64,000 nucleotides of DNA from Talinum fruticosum (lineage: Eukaryota > Streptophyta > Magnoliopsida > Caryophyllales > Talinaceae). The stretch spans positions 486,501 to 550,500 of the forward strand of contig JAITYX010000052.1 of assembly GCA_021018815.1 (NCBI GenBank), in the 5' to 3' direction. Under the pieces are notes generated by a model. The model made no database searches. It was not told the DNA's origin and saw only the letters and a list, made by a program, of their open reading frames with translations. A program made the translations under genes and the position numbers. Of this stretch, positions 10,655 through 23,500 are shown one piece after another. Each line of letters begins with the position of its first letter. Position 1 is the first letter of the stretch.

Positions 10655-12165
10655 GGCAATCGAGTCATTCGATTCGGGTTATCTTCTGGTCGATCTTGTT
10701 CGGGTTTAGTTCGGTTTCGGCTCGGCTCAACTTCGGGTCGATCTTGTTTGGGTTCAATTCGGTTTTGGTTCGGATCAACTTCTATTCGGTTCAACTTCGA
10801 GTCAATCTCGTTTGGGTGGGGTTCGGGTTACTTTTGGATCGGATCAACTTCGGGTGAAATTAATTTGGATCGGTTTGGTTTGGGTTGGGTCAATGTCGGT
10901 TGGGGTAGGTTTCAAGTATGATTTCGGTTTAACTTTGGATCGGTACAAATCGGGTTGGGTCACTTTTGGGCTGGGTTGATATTTGATCGTGTCGTGTCAA
11001 ATCTTTTTACAAAACCAAAACCTTTTTGAGCCGAAGAAAAACCAAATTTTTAAAGTTAATTTATTGTAAATATTAGTTTTTTTACACATTTGTTTTTGTA
11101 TAAATTAAAAAAGAATGTTGTTTATTATATAAAAAAAGATACTAGTAACTTTTAAGAGATAAATGTAAACAAGCAAAATTTGAATATTTAACTCTAAATT
11201 TAAAATAAGATAAACCAAGTTGATATTTCAATTTGTTGTATAAATTGTATAATCCAACTCAAACCGATAAGTATCAACAAAACAAAATCGTAAAACAACA
11301 AGCAATCGATAGATATAAGAGTTAAGATTAAGTGAATTTACTCCGATGAATTGTAATTTTCCAATGAATCAATTGAACTACCGTGAATCATAATTTGACG
11401 TTGAATTTCATACAAGATCAAGTCGATTTGGTCAAATTCGAACTAGTACGATCCCAACTAAACTTATCTACACACTACATAAATTAATAAAATCGACGTT
11501 GCGAGATAACGAGATATAATAACAAGACTACTAGACTAAATGACAACAGTTCAGATTTCTATAATGATTATATTTGATGTTAAATTTATAAAGATAATGT
11601 TAGAATAACTTAGGTAAAATTGAGTCGATACAATCTAAAATGAACTTGCTAAATCAAAATGAAAATTGATCCATCTGCCACTAGGTGCCACCAGCCAAGT
11701 AAGAAGAATATCTAACCAGTCAATCAATCAATTATTACTCAACTCAGTAGTCCCGAAGTTCTCGACTTACGATTATCATCTTGTATTATAATTTTCCAAC
11801 CAATCAATTGAACTAATTTGAACATTAATCTATAGCTAAATTTAATATCGATTTGGTGAAATTCGAGTAGTACGGATTAATAAAACCTAGTACAAATTCA
11901 GATTCGGGTCGGTTCGGGTTCGGTTAAAAATCGGTTTCAGGTCCGATTCGGTTCATGTCGTAATCGGGTCAATTATATTTCGGGTTGGTTCAATTTCGGA
12001 TCGAGTCATTTTGGTTCATGTATGAATCGGATTCATTACATTTCGGGTCGGTTCATTTTGATTTTCGGGTCAAAATTGGTTCGACTATTTCGAATGTCGA
12101 TTCGATTTAGATTTCGGGTCGTTCGGGTTGACCTGTTCGATGCGGGTCAATTTTGCCAACCTGTC
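10655..12165. repeat. region bracketed by TTCGGGT-type low-complexity repeats
   Basis: Degenerate copies of TTCGGGTTCGGTT and TTCGGGTCGGTT fill about 10660-10985 and again about 11895-12160, in the same orientation on both sides of an AT-rich centre. Such words are common at the ends of plant non-autonomous elements, but no inverted ends or target-site duplication could be fixed here. No protein is encoded. Confidence 0.55.
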
Positions 12166-14030
12166 ATTTTCCACCAATAAGTTTGGATTCAAAAACTTCT
12201 GAACGTGTTGAATCAGCACAATTTTTCTTTACATAGTTCTTTTCACCTCAACTTTACGCCTGAACTTTACGTAGCTTAATTCTCTCCTCTGTATATTGGT
12301 AGTTTTGGACACCCATTTGAAGCATAGAATTTCACCCTGTCTCTCTCTCTCTCTCTAGCCAACTCTTCAAAGCTCCCATCCCTTGACCAACCTTATTTTG
12401 ATTTTCTTCGTTTCCTCTTTGGTTTGTCAACTGTAGACATAATTTTTCCACATCGTAAATCTGTGGTTTTCTTGGACATATGATCATTCCATAATTTCAG
12501 CTTATAGTTTCAATTCCTTCCTGAGTCGCAAGTATATACTTGTTAATCTTAAGTAGACCTGCTTAGCTTTCACTTGTTTCTTCTCACAGAAATCTACCCA
12601 CATACGTTTTCCCCCTTTGTCCTGCTAATTGGTGAAGTTCAGAAGTTTCTGAATCGGAGTGACTAACAAACATTTGGACTTAAACTCAGTTTTACCCTCA
12701 TTAAAAAACAGAACTTCATTCTTTAGGTGAACTCTCCAACCATTAAATCTTGATCTAAAGGCTACAATTTAAGCAGAACTTTAAGTATTGTCACTTGACT
12801 TTTGATTTAAAGAAAATGAAATAATGAATATATTAAGTTAGCAAGTAATTAACTTTCAATTCTGAATTTTAGTGGACAAACTTAACTTTAACCTTTCGTC
12901 TCAGTCTCATCCCTCTCCCCCAGTCCCCCAAAAAAAAAGAAAAAAATGACATACATTAACACAATCATCGATGGGTGCGTTTCTGTAGTAAATGAAATCT
13001 AACACCACCTTTGATATTAATCTTCTATATAGTTGGTCCAGTACGTCCCCCCACTATCAAAACAGCAGAATTGCGATACATGCCGGGAATCATCTCTGTC
13101 AAGCAACAACCACCGTGCTGAACAGCACAATTTGTGGGGAAAGTATCAATGTATAATTAAAGAGGTAGGGCAAGAACTAATCAGGCATTGCATCAACTAA
13201 GAACACATATACACAAAATTGATGTCAGAAATACATGACCAAGTGTAGGCACTGATACCACAGGAGAGTAGGACCAAAAGCACATAGCAATCCCTACTTA
13301 ATTACCTATCTAATAAGAGCTTGCCCGTTTGCATTTGATCATGACCTGCCTGCAACATTAACACATGAAAATTGGTCGGCCCAATATCCTTGATTAAAAA
13401 GAAATGGCAGATCTCACCAACATCCAAAGATCTGCACATCAAACCTGGTTTTTTTTTTTGGGGGGTGTTCAGGTTGCAAGTGTAAATTGTTGCCACTACA
13501 GCACTACAATAATCTCAACTATTAAATGTTATGCAGCCGGTAGCAACATCACAAATCAGGGGTCACTCTGCAAAGGCAACCCAAATTAAGACCTTATCCT
13601 CCATGTTCCTCCAAAACTCAAAACCCATTCTCAGAGAGAGGGAGAGAGAGAGATGGTTTTCAGGCTTCCATTTGCAACATCTATCTTGTGCCAAGGTGTA
13701 GGAGAGGGGAATTACCTTTTGTACAATTGACATTACCAAGGTCTACTTTTCCAGCAGAATCACAACATCACCCTAACAGCCAAAAAAATGCTCGTAGTCA
13801 TCTTCGAATGGCTAACTCTGACAGATGCAAATAAAATGACTAGAGGTTCACTTTGGTTTGACGCAAATTTAAGAACCAACCCGTTCCCTTTTATTTCCTT
13901 TCAATAACATATTTCTGCTGCTGGACAGTTATGCTAGAAAATAAAGGTTAGTGATTATGACAAATGCAACAAAATTTAAGAACGGATAAGATAATCTACT
14001 GGACATCTAAATCCATCCAAACCAGGGATT
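12166..14030. other. intergenic region 3' of the FCA-like gene
   Basis: Mostly non-coding. On the minus strand, 12468-12430 reads TMWKN followed a few codons later by a stop, which weakly recalls the C-terminal end of FCA proteins; no splice context or neighbouring exon supports it. A GA/CT run lies at 12340-12357 and a GA run at about 13635-13652. The reading frames at 13302-13589 are not protein-like. Confidence 0.4.
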
Positions 14031-17000
14031 CAAAATGCGGTTGAGGGAGTGATTACAGCTATTGCTTTAGGGCTTAATTTGAGTAGTACAGTCGAGAAAC
14101 TAGAGCCCCACTTTTTGGGAGAGAGGTTGGACATGCAAACACTTATTAGGATGAAGTTTGTGCTGATTCGAGGGAGCAAGTGCTTTATTAATCATCATGG
14201 ACTTATTATTTTTCAACTCCCCAACCCCAACCGCATTACTTTAGCCAATCCCAACTGGAAGTTTGGGGATGGTGAGGACGATGTCGCCATGGAGGGAAAG
14301 GAGAGAGATGATAATGAGGGTGAGCCAACCGAGCAACACCCGCAATTTGAAGCCGGTGACTCGTCTCAAGCCCCTCTTTTCCAATATCACAATTCAATGG
14401 CTCAAGCCTTGGCCGACATGAGACTCGGAGATTGCTTCACTTTGCTCCGATAATATTGCATTTGGGGACACCTTGAGAGGAGTGCAAGCCTGTTGCCGGT
14501 GTGTTGAGAGTAACATCGAAGATCTTCGGGGCGCTTGGATCAATATGAAGAGCGTCGGCTCTTGGCTATAGAAGGGCGCCGGCAGCAAGCCGAGGCTATG
14601 AGGAGGAATGATGAGATGTTGAGGGCCATGTATTATCATCATGTGCATCAAGGTGAGCCCGCGTACGCTCCACGAGATTGGACCCCACCCGGGAGCCAGT
14701 GAGTTTGTAAGTGCCGTCTTCCCCCACCCCAACTTTTTCATGATATATTTCTTGTGCGGGCTCATTTTTGTATGTCATTAAAGGAGCTGAGATGGGGGTT
14801 GTTAATTCGGCATCATTTATCCTATATTGCCTTGCTTTGTTTGTCCTCTTCCCCGACTTTTTCAATATGGTTGGTAACTCGTTGGTCATTTGAGGTAAAA
14901 TGTGGGTTGTGGTAGTGAATGATGGCCAACCGATGGATTTTGTGTTGAGATATGATATATCAATCTTGAGTTCGTGGGGGTAATAACGTACATAATCTTT
15001 GTTTTTTAGAGCTTTCTTTTAGGGTTATGTTTGTGTTTCTTGTGTACATATTTGTTGTGTTGGGTTTCATGAAAATATGGAGACAGCGTCGTCATTCCAC
15101 TCCAAGGTATAACTCCGGCTTTTACCTTCCCTTTACTCTTTGCGACGCATTTATTTGTTTCATTTTTTACCCTCCCTTGCCCCAATAAGGACATTGTGCA
15201 ATTTTAGTTTGGGGGTGGTGACGTCATGTACCCAAAATTTTTTGTGTTGCTTAGCTTTAAGGAGTTTTTTATATGTTGATGAGATTTTGACTTTAATAAT
15301 TTGGTTACTAGTTGTACATAGGTGAAATGTGCATGATTGATCACTTGACCTATGATGTAGCTTCCAGTTTTTGAGGTGCACATGATTGATTTTGTGCCTA
15401 CCCTGTTCACTAAACCATCACTTTAGGGATTGAGTTGCTAAGTTGACCGTGCACCTTTGTTTACTTAATGGTTTCGTAATGCTCAATGAAAAAAAAAGAA
15501 AAAAAAGTGAATAATTTTGCACCATTGTTCATAGTCATTATCTATATCCATATCTTTAATTGACTAAGAATAAGTGGTTGCTTTTGCTTGATTTCAGCAC
15601 CTCTAAATTGGGTTGTAAATAAGTGTTATGCACATGTTACTAATAAAACCCCAAAAGGGAAGAGGACCTAATTATGTGCTTACTTTGTGTTTCCTCCGGA
15701 GTACTTAAGGGCCTCAAAAACCCAAAAGCTAATCACCCGGGCAAAGGGACACTTGGAGTTGAGTTGTGTGTGTGTTAACTTTGGAAAATCCAAAAGAAAG
15801 TTGAGCATAGAAATCATCTTAGAAATCATCTAAGTAGAGGGAATCGTGTTAGCTTTACCAATTTGATTTACGAGGTAATGACACATTGCACTCGAGCACT
15901 AAGGTGTACATATCGCATCATTGTGTTGTGTGGGGTGAAAAATAAGAAACCGGAGGTGCATTTATGGTCTAAGTGAGTCTTGATTGTGTGTCTTGCTTGT
16001 ATATAACTTGATAACTAAGTTAAGAGTGTAATAAATCTTGTTGATGTGTACATGCTTCGCTTCCCATTCGCTTTGTATATATCTCATGTTTTCCGAAAAA
16101 TTCTAAAAATATTTCAAAGATTTCGTGGGTATATCTTCCCCAAGCGCTCACAAGACCTCACTCGTCCACTTGGGCTACCAAAGGGTTTAAAGGGCTCGTT
16201 GCATGTGCTAAATGCAATCGTTGCACCTACGGAAAGATGATTTCATCTTGTTTTACTCGAGAACGAGCAAAATCTAAGTGTGGGGGTATTTGTTCGCGCT
16301 TGTACCGAGGCATTCTTGCCACCCCTAACACTCGATTTAAGTTCTCAATAAATGCTAACTTAGGGGACTTGAGTGTTTTTTTTACTTTATTAGGTAATTA
16401 ATTAAAGAGGCGAAAACTCGAATAGCATCAAGGTTTTAAGGAGCGAATGAAGGCTCGAGGTGCGGACTCGAGAAAGAGAAGAACAAACTTTGAAGAATTG
16501 ACCAAGAAGTTAATGACACGGTCCCGCCAGTACATGTCATGACCGTGCATAATTGATCAACCCCGCAACCTGAAAGCCGCAAGGTGGCACGACCGTGCCA
16601 ACTTAATTTTCAGGGCCTAACGCTGTTTCGACTCCAATTTAGGGTTAGCCATTTCTCTATTTTTTAGGATTTTAGTAGCAGTTTTCGTTGTAATCTCTCT
16701 CTACATTCTCTAAATGTTATGAGTTCAAATTAATGCAAGTTTTGGCTTTTATACTTTCATTTGATTCCTTTGCAAATTTCTTCTACTTCGATGTTAATTT
16801 CAAGTATTTTACTCCATGTTCTGTTTTGATTATCTTCAAAACCCCTCATTTAGGTGAGAGAAAGGGTAAAAGTGATTAAAAACTCACCTTTAATTAGGTT
16901 AGAGGCTTTTCCACACTTTTACAATATTAATCACCACCTTTGATGCACCAAAGCCATTGATTTTCTCTTTTCCCCCTTTTCCTTAGTTTTTTTCATTATT

Positions 17001-17300
17001 AGGCCCACAAAATGAGTGTCTTTGATTGGAGAATTGAGCGGAGAATTAGACATGGGATCAATTTTGGAGATTCTTGCAATGGGTAACTTTTCCTTAATCC
17101 CTCTATTTTATATTTTGTTTAGTGGTGGCTATTTAGGATTGTTTTTATATATTGCTCTAGTTGTGGATATCTAGGGTTGTTTATTTGAGAGTAATTGTGA
17201 TTTTGTTGGTGATCGGATTGAGGAGAAATTTGGTTGTTGTGCCCAAGTGGGTTTGATCACCATTAGTAGTTTAGTTTAGCATAGTTGTTAGTTTATACAA
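14030..17300 (+). mobile_element. degenerate LTR-retrotransposon remnant (Athila/Tat-like)
   Basis: Boundaries are approximate. A plus-strand frame at about 14030-14453 is followed, after a frameshift, by a second stretch to 14702 that contains RRNDEMLRAMYYHHVHQGEP and then a stop. Further right, the phrase GAACGAGCAAAATCTAAGTG (16261-16280) followed by a G run, and the palindromic CACGACCGTGCC segment near 16590, are typical of plant Ty3-type elements with long non-coding tails. The tail carries several C/T-rich blocks, but no matching LTR pair was found. The element lies just downstream of the last placed FCA exon, so it may be in a 3' intron of that gene or may have cut it off. Confidence 0.45.
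14041..14453 (+). pseudogene. retrotransposon gag/ORF1-like fragment
   Basis: The open frame has no ATG and runs in from the left. Readable words are GVITAIALGLNLSS, LDMQTLIRMKFVL and LPNPNRITLANPNW, then an acidic linker and a stop. The pattern of a leucine-rich helix followed by an LPNP..TL.NP.NW motif resembles the plant-transposon ORF1 class (Athila ORF1/Transposase_32 type). The assignment is from memory of that pattern and is tentative. The frame is disrupted after 14453. Confidence 0.4.
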
Positions 17301-17513
17301 ACTGGTTTCAATTAAAAAGAATAAGGGGCTCTGCCCTGGCAACCTGGGTTTTAATGTGTCAGCAATCATAATTCAGCCCTGTTTCACCTTAACCCTAATC
17401 AGAGCACAACCCCGCAACCCACAATGAATGCAACACAGATAACAGATGAATTGAAAAAAAGAAAAATAACTCAAAAATAAAATGTTCCCAAAGGGAGGGA
17501 AGGGGGCACTGAC

Positions 17514-20500
17514 CACAGCACATGAAACTGGTAACTTGGGTTTCTGAAAATCACACAATTGTCTCTGATCTTCTGCTGCTTGGATTTGACAACCTTCTTC
17601 ACAGGAAGGAGCCTCTGAAGTTGAGGAGGGGTCGTGTTCTCGGCGTGAAAGATTGTGCAGATGTTGTTCATAGAGGGAAAACTCCTCTGGTTTGTCCCAC
17701 TACAAAATTTTCACACATGATCTAATGAAGGAAAGCTCTGATAAATGAGGAAACAAGCAAGATCCAGGTAGTGAGGAGCGGAGCTCTTACCCTACTTTCA
17801 CAGGTCACACAATTAAAGTAGTACTTGCAACCGTCTGGACAGATGTGTTCACTCCAATCACAGTCAACATATGTTTCTGGAAAATCACTTCCAGATAAAG
17901 CACATGTAGCAGGATCAGAGGAATACCTAGCCGCACTGGACTCAACAAAATCTCCACATCGCTGAGGGGACTGAAAGAGGGGAGGTAGACATGTCAACAA
18001 CTCAAAAGACATGTGACTGAGAACATACATGCATGAAAAATAGCCAGACCAGAGAAAGATTTAAGAGCAAGCATTATAGAAGGTAAAACACCCAATCAAG
18101 ACATTTACAGAAAGCGGATGGTGAAGGCATACGACAAGAATGCTGCATTGGATTCAACAAAATCTCTGCATCGCTGAGGGAACTGAAAGAGGCGAGGGGG
18201 ACATGCCGACAAGTCAAAAGACATGAGACTCAGAACATACATCCAGGAAAAAAAGTCAGATCGACGAAAGATTTAGGGCAAGCATTGTACACAGAAGAAC
18301 GCCCAGCCAAGAGTTTAAGAAAATGAATAGTGAAAGCGTATGACACTCTAGTTGGATTTTACTGAATCATGCTCAAATCTTAATCAACTAGATTAGAAAA
18401 CGAACACTATGGTTAACAGCAGTCTACGTGGCTCCTTCCAAGGCATAAGATGTTGTAGTTAAGGTGATCCCATTTCCTCTTTTGCTTTCGTCCTATGTCA
18501 GATTACCTTTCAAAATGCATAAAGGCAGCTGGATTGTTCCTCTTACATGCAGAACTACTTTTGGCTCAAAATAGAAAGGCGTCGAGGTTTCGGATTAAGG
18601 TCAGGGACCTTAGGTAGCTTGATTCTTGGTCTACTTTTGGCTCAGAATACGTAGGATTCAACAATGCATTGTTTTCATTACTCCTTTAATCATGTATTCC
18701 TTGCACTTTTTTTTTATAAGTGGTATTCTATTCCATGCACGTATTGCTATTACTTTTAACCACACATTTTTGTTTCCGCACTTACTTTTCCTATATATAA
18801 TGGTGCTTGATATTTGTATTGAGTACTTATGCTACCTTTTGTGTTGTAAAAGATTTTCAACTTTCAAAAAAATTATCGGAGTTTCTACATCTAAATCTGT
18901 GGGCAGAGATGCGAGCAGAGGTAAGACTGCCTACATCTAAATCTCTTTAGGCCCCACTTATGTGGGACCCAAAATCAGAGTTTTTACACAACTACAAATA
19001 TCAGTCACTTATGCTTTGCTGATGATGTTACAATGATATGTCACGGGAATGGTAGGTCCGTATCTACCATTTCAGAGTTGTTTTGACATTCGTGCTTCTG
19101 GTCTTAAAAACTGTACATACTATAAATAAGAGATAATATTTGTGGGCATGAATGAAAATTCTCAAAGATAACCTTTCACCAGGTCCCCAACCAAGCTCAA
19201 AAAGAATTATTTCAGGCTTTGATTTAAAAGATAAAAGGAAGAATCAGAGGCAGCGCATGAAGAAGGTTAAATTATACAGAGAGTCCAGTCGATAAACTCA
19301 ATGCTGCTGAACTTGTGAACTTATTTGGCATTGGTCTTTACTTACCAAAATATGTTGGCAACCAGGTTGAACAAATCTGAGATGTATGTGAGGTGCAAAA
19401 ACCAGAATGGAAAAATCCCTAAGCTGCATGGGACCATCTTTGGTGAGTTACAGGCTACAGATTAAAGTGGATTGGGTGTCAAGAACAGAGAGGACTGATA
19501 CAGCAATAGCAGCAATTGGTAGATATGTGTGGGATGTTACATCTAAAACAGACACTCTCTCTTTAGGTTCAGTGGTGAAGATTGGTGGCTGTACAAAGTA
19601 CTGTAGTTGCACTTAGAAACAAGTGTTCAAGCTTTCCTATTCTTTTGGGTGGGAAATTTGGATTGGGAAGTGGGAAGGAGTGGGAGGGAGTACAATGGAG
19701 TGGGAAATCTGGATTTCCCACACGAAAGTAGTGGAAAATTCCGAGTGGAATGTGGGAAGGAGTGGGAGAGAGCGGGGAGTGAGAAGGAGCTGGAAGGAGA
19801 AGGAAGGAATGGGAAATCTCCGACCCAACAGAACAGGCCCTAGAAAGCCACTGGAGCTGGTTTAAACCTGGGAAATAATACATGGACAGCAGCAATGGCT
19901 TTCCCAGCATGGGATAAAAATGAACCTTGGAATCTTATCCAGGTTTGTATTGGTCCTCTGCAAGGCATAGCCATGGATATGTACCATCAAGGTTAAAAAT
20001 CATGCACTCTAGTGATGCCCTGGCCAGTGAGCAGCACGTCTATTTTTGCTGCAATATTTCTACACCTTTCATATGATATCACTAGGGTCGTGAGTTTTCC
20101 CCTCCTGGAAACCCAGAACAATTTCAAAGAAACCTTTCAAATTCCTTGGGAAATATCAACATATAATGCATCAAGTGGATAAAAGTAGCAGTTGGGATTG
20201 CAGGAGAAAAATCATCCTTCAATGAAGCTCATGTTTCTTTGGATGAGGTTGGTTATAGTTTTGGCATCTATTACCAAAAGCCTCCTTCCACCTTTCTATA
20301 TTAGATGGCGTTGAGTGTGTAGATAAACATGTGAGTTACACCACCCATTGGCCATAGCCGATTGGTTTTGGGTTGGAGCCTCGTGGTTTATATGCAATCC
20401 TCATTAGATTAAGGTCCAACCATATAAAATATAACAAAAGTAATGACCCTGCCCCCTTATTAGCTTATGGCAGTCGAAGGGGCCTCCTTACCATCCCTGA

Positions 20501-23500
20501 TTTCCCCTTCTTTCAATCTCCTCAAATAACTTTAACTTCCAAATCCTTCATTTCTCTGTCTTCTAATTTTAAGGAGTTTTTAAGCCACTCTTAGGCTATT
20601 GAGTGCACCTACTTGGAGTTAAGCTTCTTTCAAACTCTCATCTTCATTTCCCATTTTTCATCTTCTTTATCTTCTTCAAACTATTGACAAAATCAAACCC
20701 TAAAAATAACCCTTGACCCCAGCTGCAGATCCGTGAACAAGTCGTGCAGCTTTGGAGGCATAATGGTTAAAACAGTAAGGAAACCCACATCCGACCAGTA
20801 AACTGGAATTTCTTTTTTTTTTTTTTTTTGATAAGGGCAAGAGAATAATGTATATATAGAAGATGAAAAAAAGAGCATACATCAAATGGATGGATGCAAA
20901 GCAAGCATCCTACAAACGACTATATACAACCAAAATGTAGACAATCCACGAAATCTACAATATCAAAGAAAGATTGGCAAAAATAGCCACTATCCCAAAC
21001 ATAGAGAGTCTTGATAAAATTATCCTTAAAGCGATGAAGAGATGTCCCACTCCCTCGAAGACTCACCGATTTATCTCAAACCAAATGCTCCAAAAAATGG
21101 CATGTGGGATAACCAACACTTTCTTCTTTTTAGCTTTTCTCCCAAAGTTGCCTTCTCAAGCCACAAGATGGTACCTAATACAGCTTGAAATAACCCAAGA
21201 GACTTCAAACAACTAAAGGCTAACTCCCACAAAACTCTAGCAAAGGGGCAATGCAACATCAAATAATTAGTAGGTTCCGAATCAGCTTCACAAATAGTAC
21301 ATCTATTCACCGAAATGTGTCCCTTCCTTTGTAAATTTTCGCAAGCTAAAATACCTTTATGGAAAGCTTCCCACACACACAAAAAGAAACTTTTAAAGAC
21401 AGCAAAGACTTCTGAATGAGCTTCCAAGGTAGATGATTGTCTGAGGAGAATTGTAAAGAGGGAGACCAAACGGAAGCAAGCTTCAAATAGAAAGACTTAA
21501 CATAGAAAGACTTAATAGAGAAAACCAATTTCTGATTGAGATCCCATCTAACCATATCAAGAGAGGAGTTTACTAGAGTAATCTCATGAAGTTTGACAAA
21601 GAGACTAAGAATAGTATCGCCATCAAAGGCTTCTCGAGTAAAAACCGGAGACCAAACTATAGTGTCAAACCCTCTTTCAAAATAATCAGCCAGCTAAGCA
21701 TCCTTATCACTTGCCAGGGCATAACGAGATGGGAAAAGATCTTTCAAGGAAGCACCTTCACACCACCTGTCACGCCAAAAAAATATGGAGGATCTAACCC
21801 AACCGCTAAGGAAAAATGGGGAAGGAAATTTTCCCATCCTTTAGATATATACCTCCAAAGACTTTAACTATAAGAACCATTCCGTTTAGAAGGATACCAC
21901 CCAAAACCGTCCTCATCATATTTAACTGTCACCGCCTTACGCCAAAGCTTCCCTTTCTCATTCATGAATCTCCATAACCTCTTACCAAGCAAAGCCTTGT
22001 TAAAGATCTTTAAGTCCACACTTAATCCTCCATTGCAAACCAGGAGCTCAAACAATTCTCCATCTAACTTTCCATCGTAAACCAGGAGCTTAACAATCTC
22101 CACCTAATCGGATGGTACTTGAAGTCATTCACAAAAGAGCCCCATGGAAGCTTTCTTTGAATTACTCTTAACGTAGAAGCCATTGAAGAAGGAATGTGGA
22201 AGAGGGAAAGGAAGTAAGTAGAAAATGACATTTTTGACAAGGGTCAATCTTCCCCTTTCGAAAATATACTTTGATTTCCACCCAGAATGCCTTCTCTCAC
22301 ACCAGAATGCCTTCTCTCAAACTTCTCAACAACCGATTGCTAAACAACTTTCTCATTGAATTTTGCTCCAAGAGGTAGACCAAGGCAAGAAGTAGGAAGA
22401 GAATACCCGCAAGCAACTGAATGTTACACTCGAAACCAACTGAATGTTGTCAACATGTCCAACGGGAATGATGGAGCTTTTTGCCAAATTGACTTTCAGA
22501 CCATATCTCAAATCGTACAAAAATGCACTGAAGGTTCACTATTTGCTCACAATCATCATCACAAAATATGATGGTATCATCAGCAAACAAAAGATGAGAG
22601 ACATTTATAGTAGAGAAATTTCTAACACACACTCAAAAGCCAAAGATGAGAGATGAGAGATGAGGCTAGCTGATTGAAGGATGCTCGTAAAAACCTCCAT
22701 AACCAAAAGAAAAAGAAGAGGAGATAAAGGATCCCCCTGGAGAAGACCTCTAGATGTCGTCGAGATGCACTGAAAAATCCAAGCACTCCATTTCTGCCCA
22801 AAACCCATTTTTCTCATGACATAAACGAGAAACGTCCAATTGACATGATCATGGGCCTTCTCAATATCCAATTTACAAACAACCCCTGGCTTCCCTGATT
22901 TCCTCCTAGAATCAATAAGTTCATTAGCAATAAGCACAACATCCAAAATTTGGCGCCCTCCACCAAATGCATTCTGATTCTCATAAACCAAAACACTAAC
23001 GACACCTTTCAACCTATTCGCTTGCGCTTTTGAAAGCAACTTGTAAATGCAACTTACCAAGCTAATAGGTCGGTAATCTCTTCTTTTGTTTTTTTGTCTT
23101 AGGAATAAGGGCAATGAAAGTCGCCACACTCAGAGAAGCCATAAATTTCCCCGTGAAAGAAAACTCTGAAAACATCATTTTTGAGAGTCTCCCAATTTGC
23201 CTTAATAGCCATAGTCATGCCGTCAAGGCCAGGAGCTTTATCACCACAACAATCATGAAGAGATTTAGTGACTTCGTCCCCAGTATACTCCCACTCAATT
23301 TCTTGCCTAGAGAGTAAGGGAAAATCAAGGTCAACAACTTTCAGGCTCTAAGGTTCAGCTTCAGTACGCTTGTATTGACCGGATTTTACCAATATTTGAT
23401 CAGCGCATTTTGGATGCCTCTCTTGTACTGGTAAACTATAAAGCTAATAAGACAAATAGAAAGAACCATAAATAAATAAAAACCTAAAGGGATAAAGATG

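Noticed and set aside
14394..14889. Minus-strand frames opposite the gag-like fragment
   Set aside because: Shadow frames; the plus strand holds the recognisable retroelement words and continues past the frameshift.
19607..19910. Overlapping purine/pyrimidine-rich frames on both strands
   Set aside because: They arise from GTGGGAAGGAG-type low-complexity sequence in a probable small MITE.
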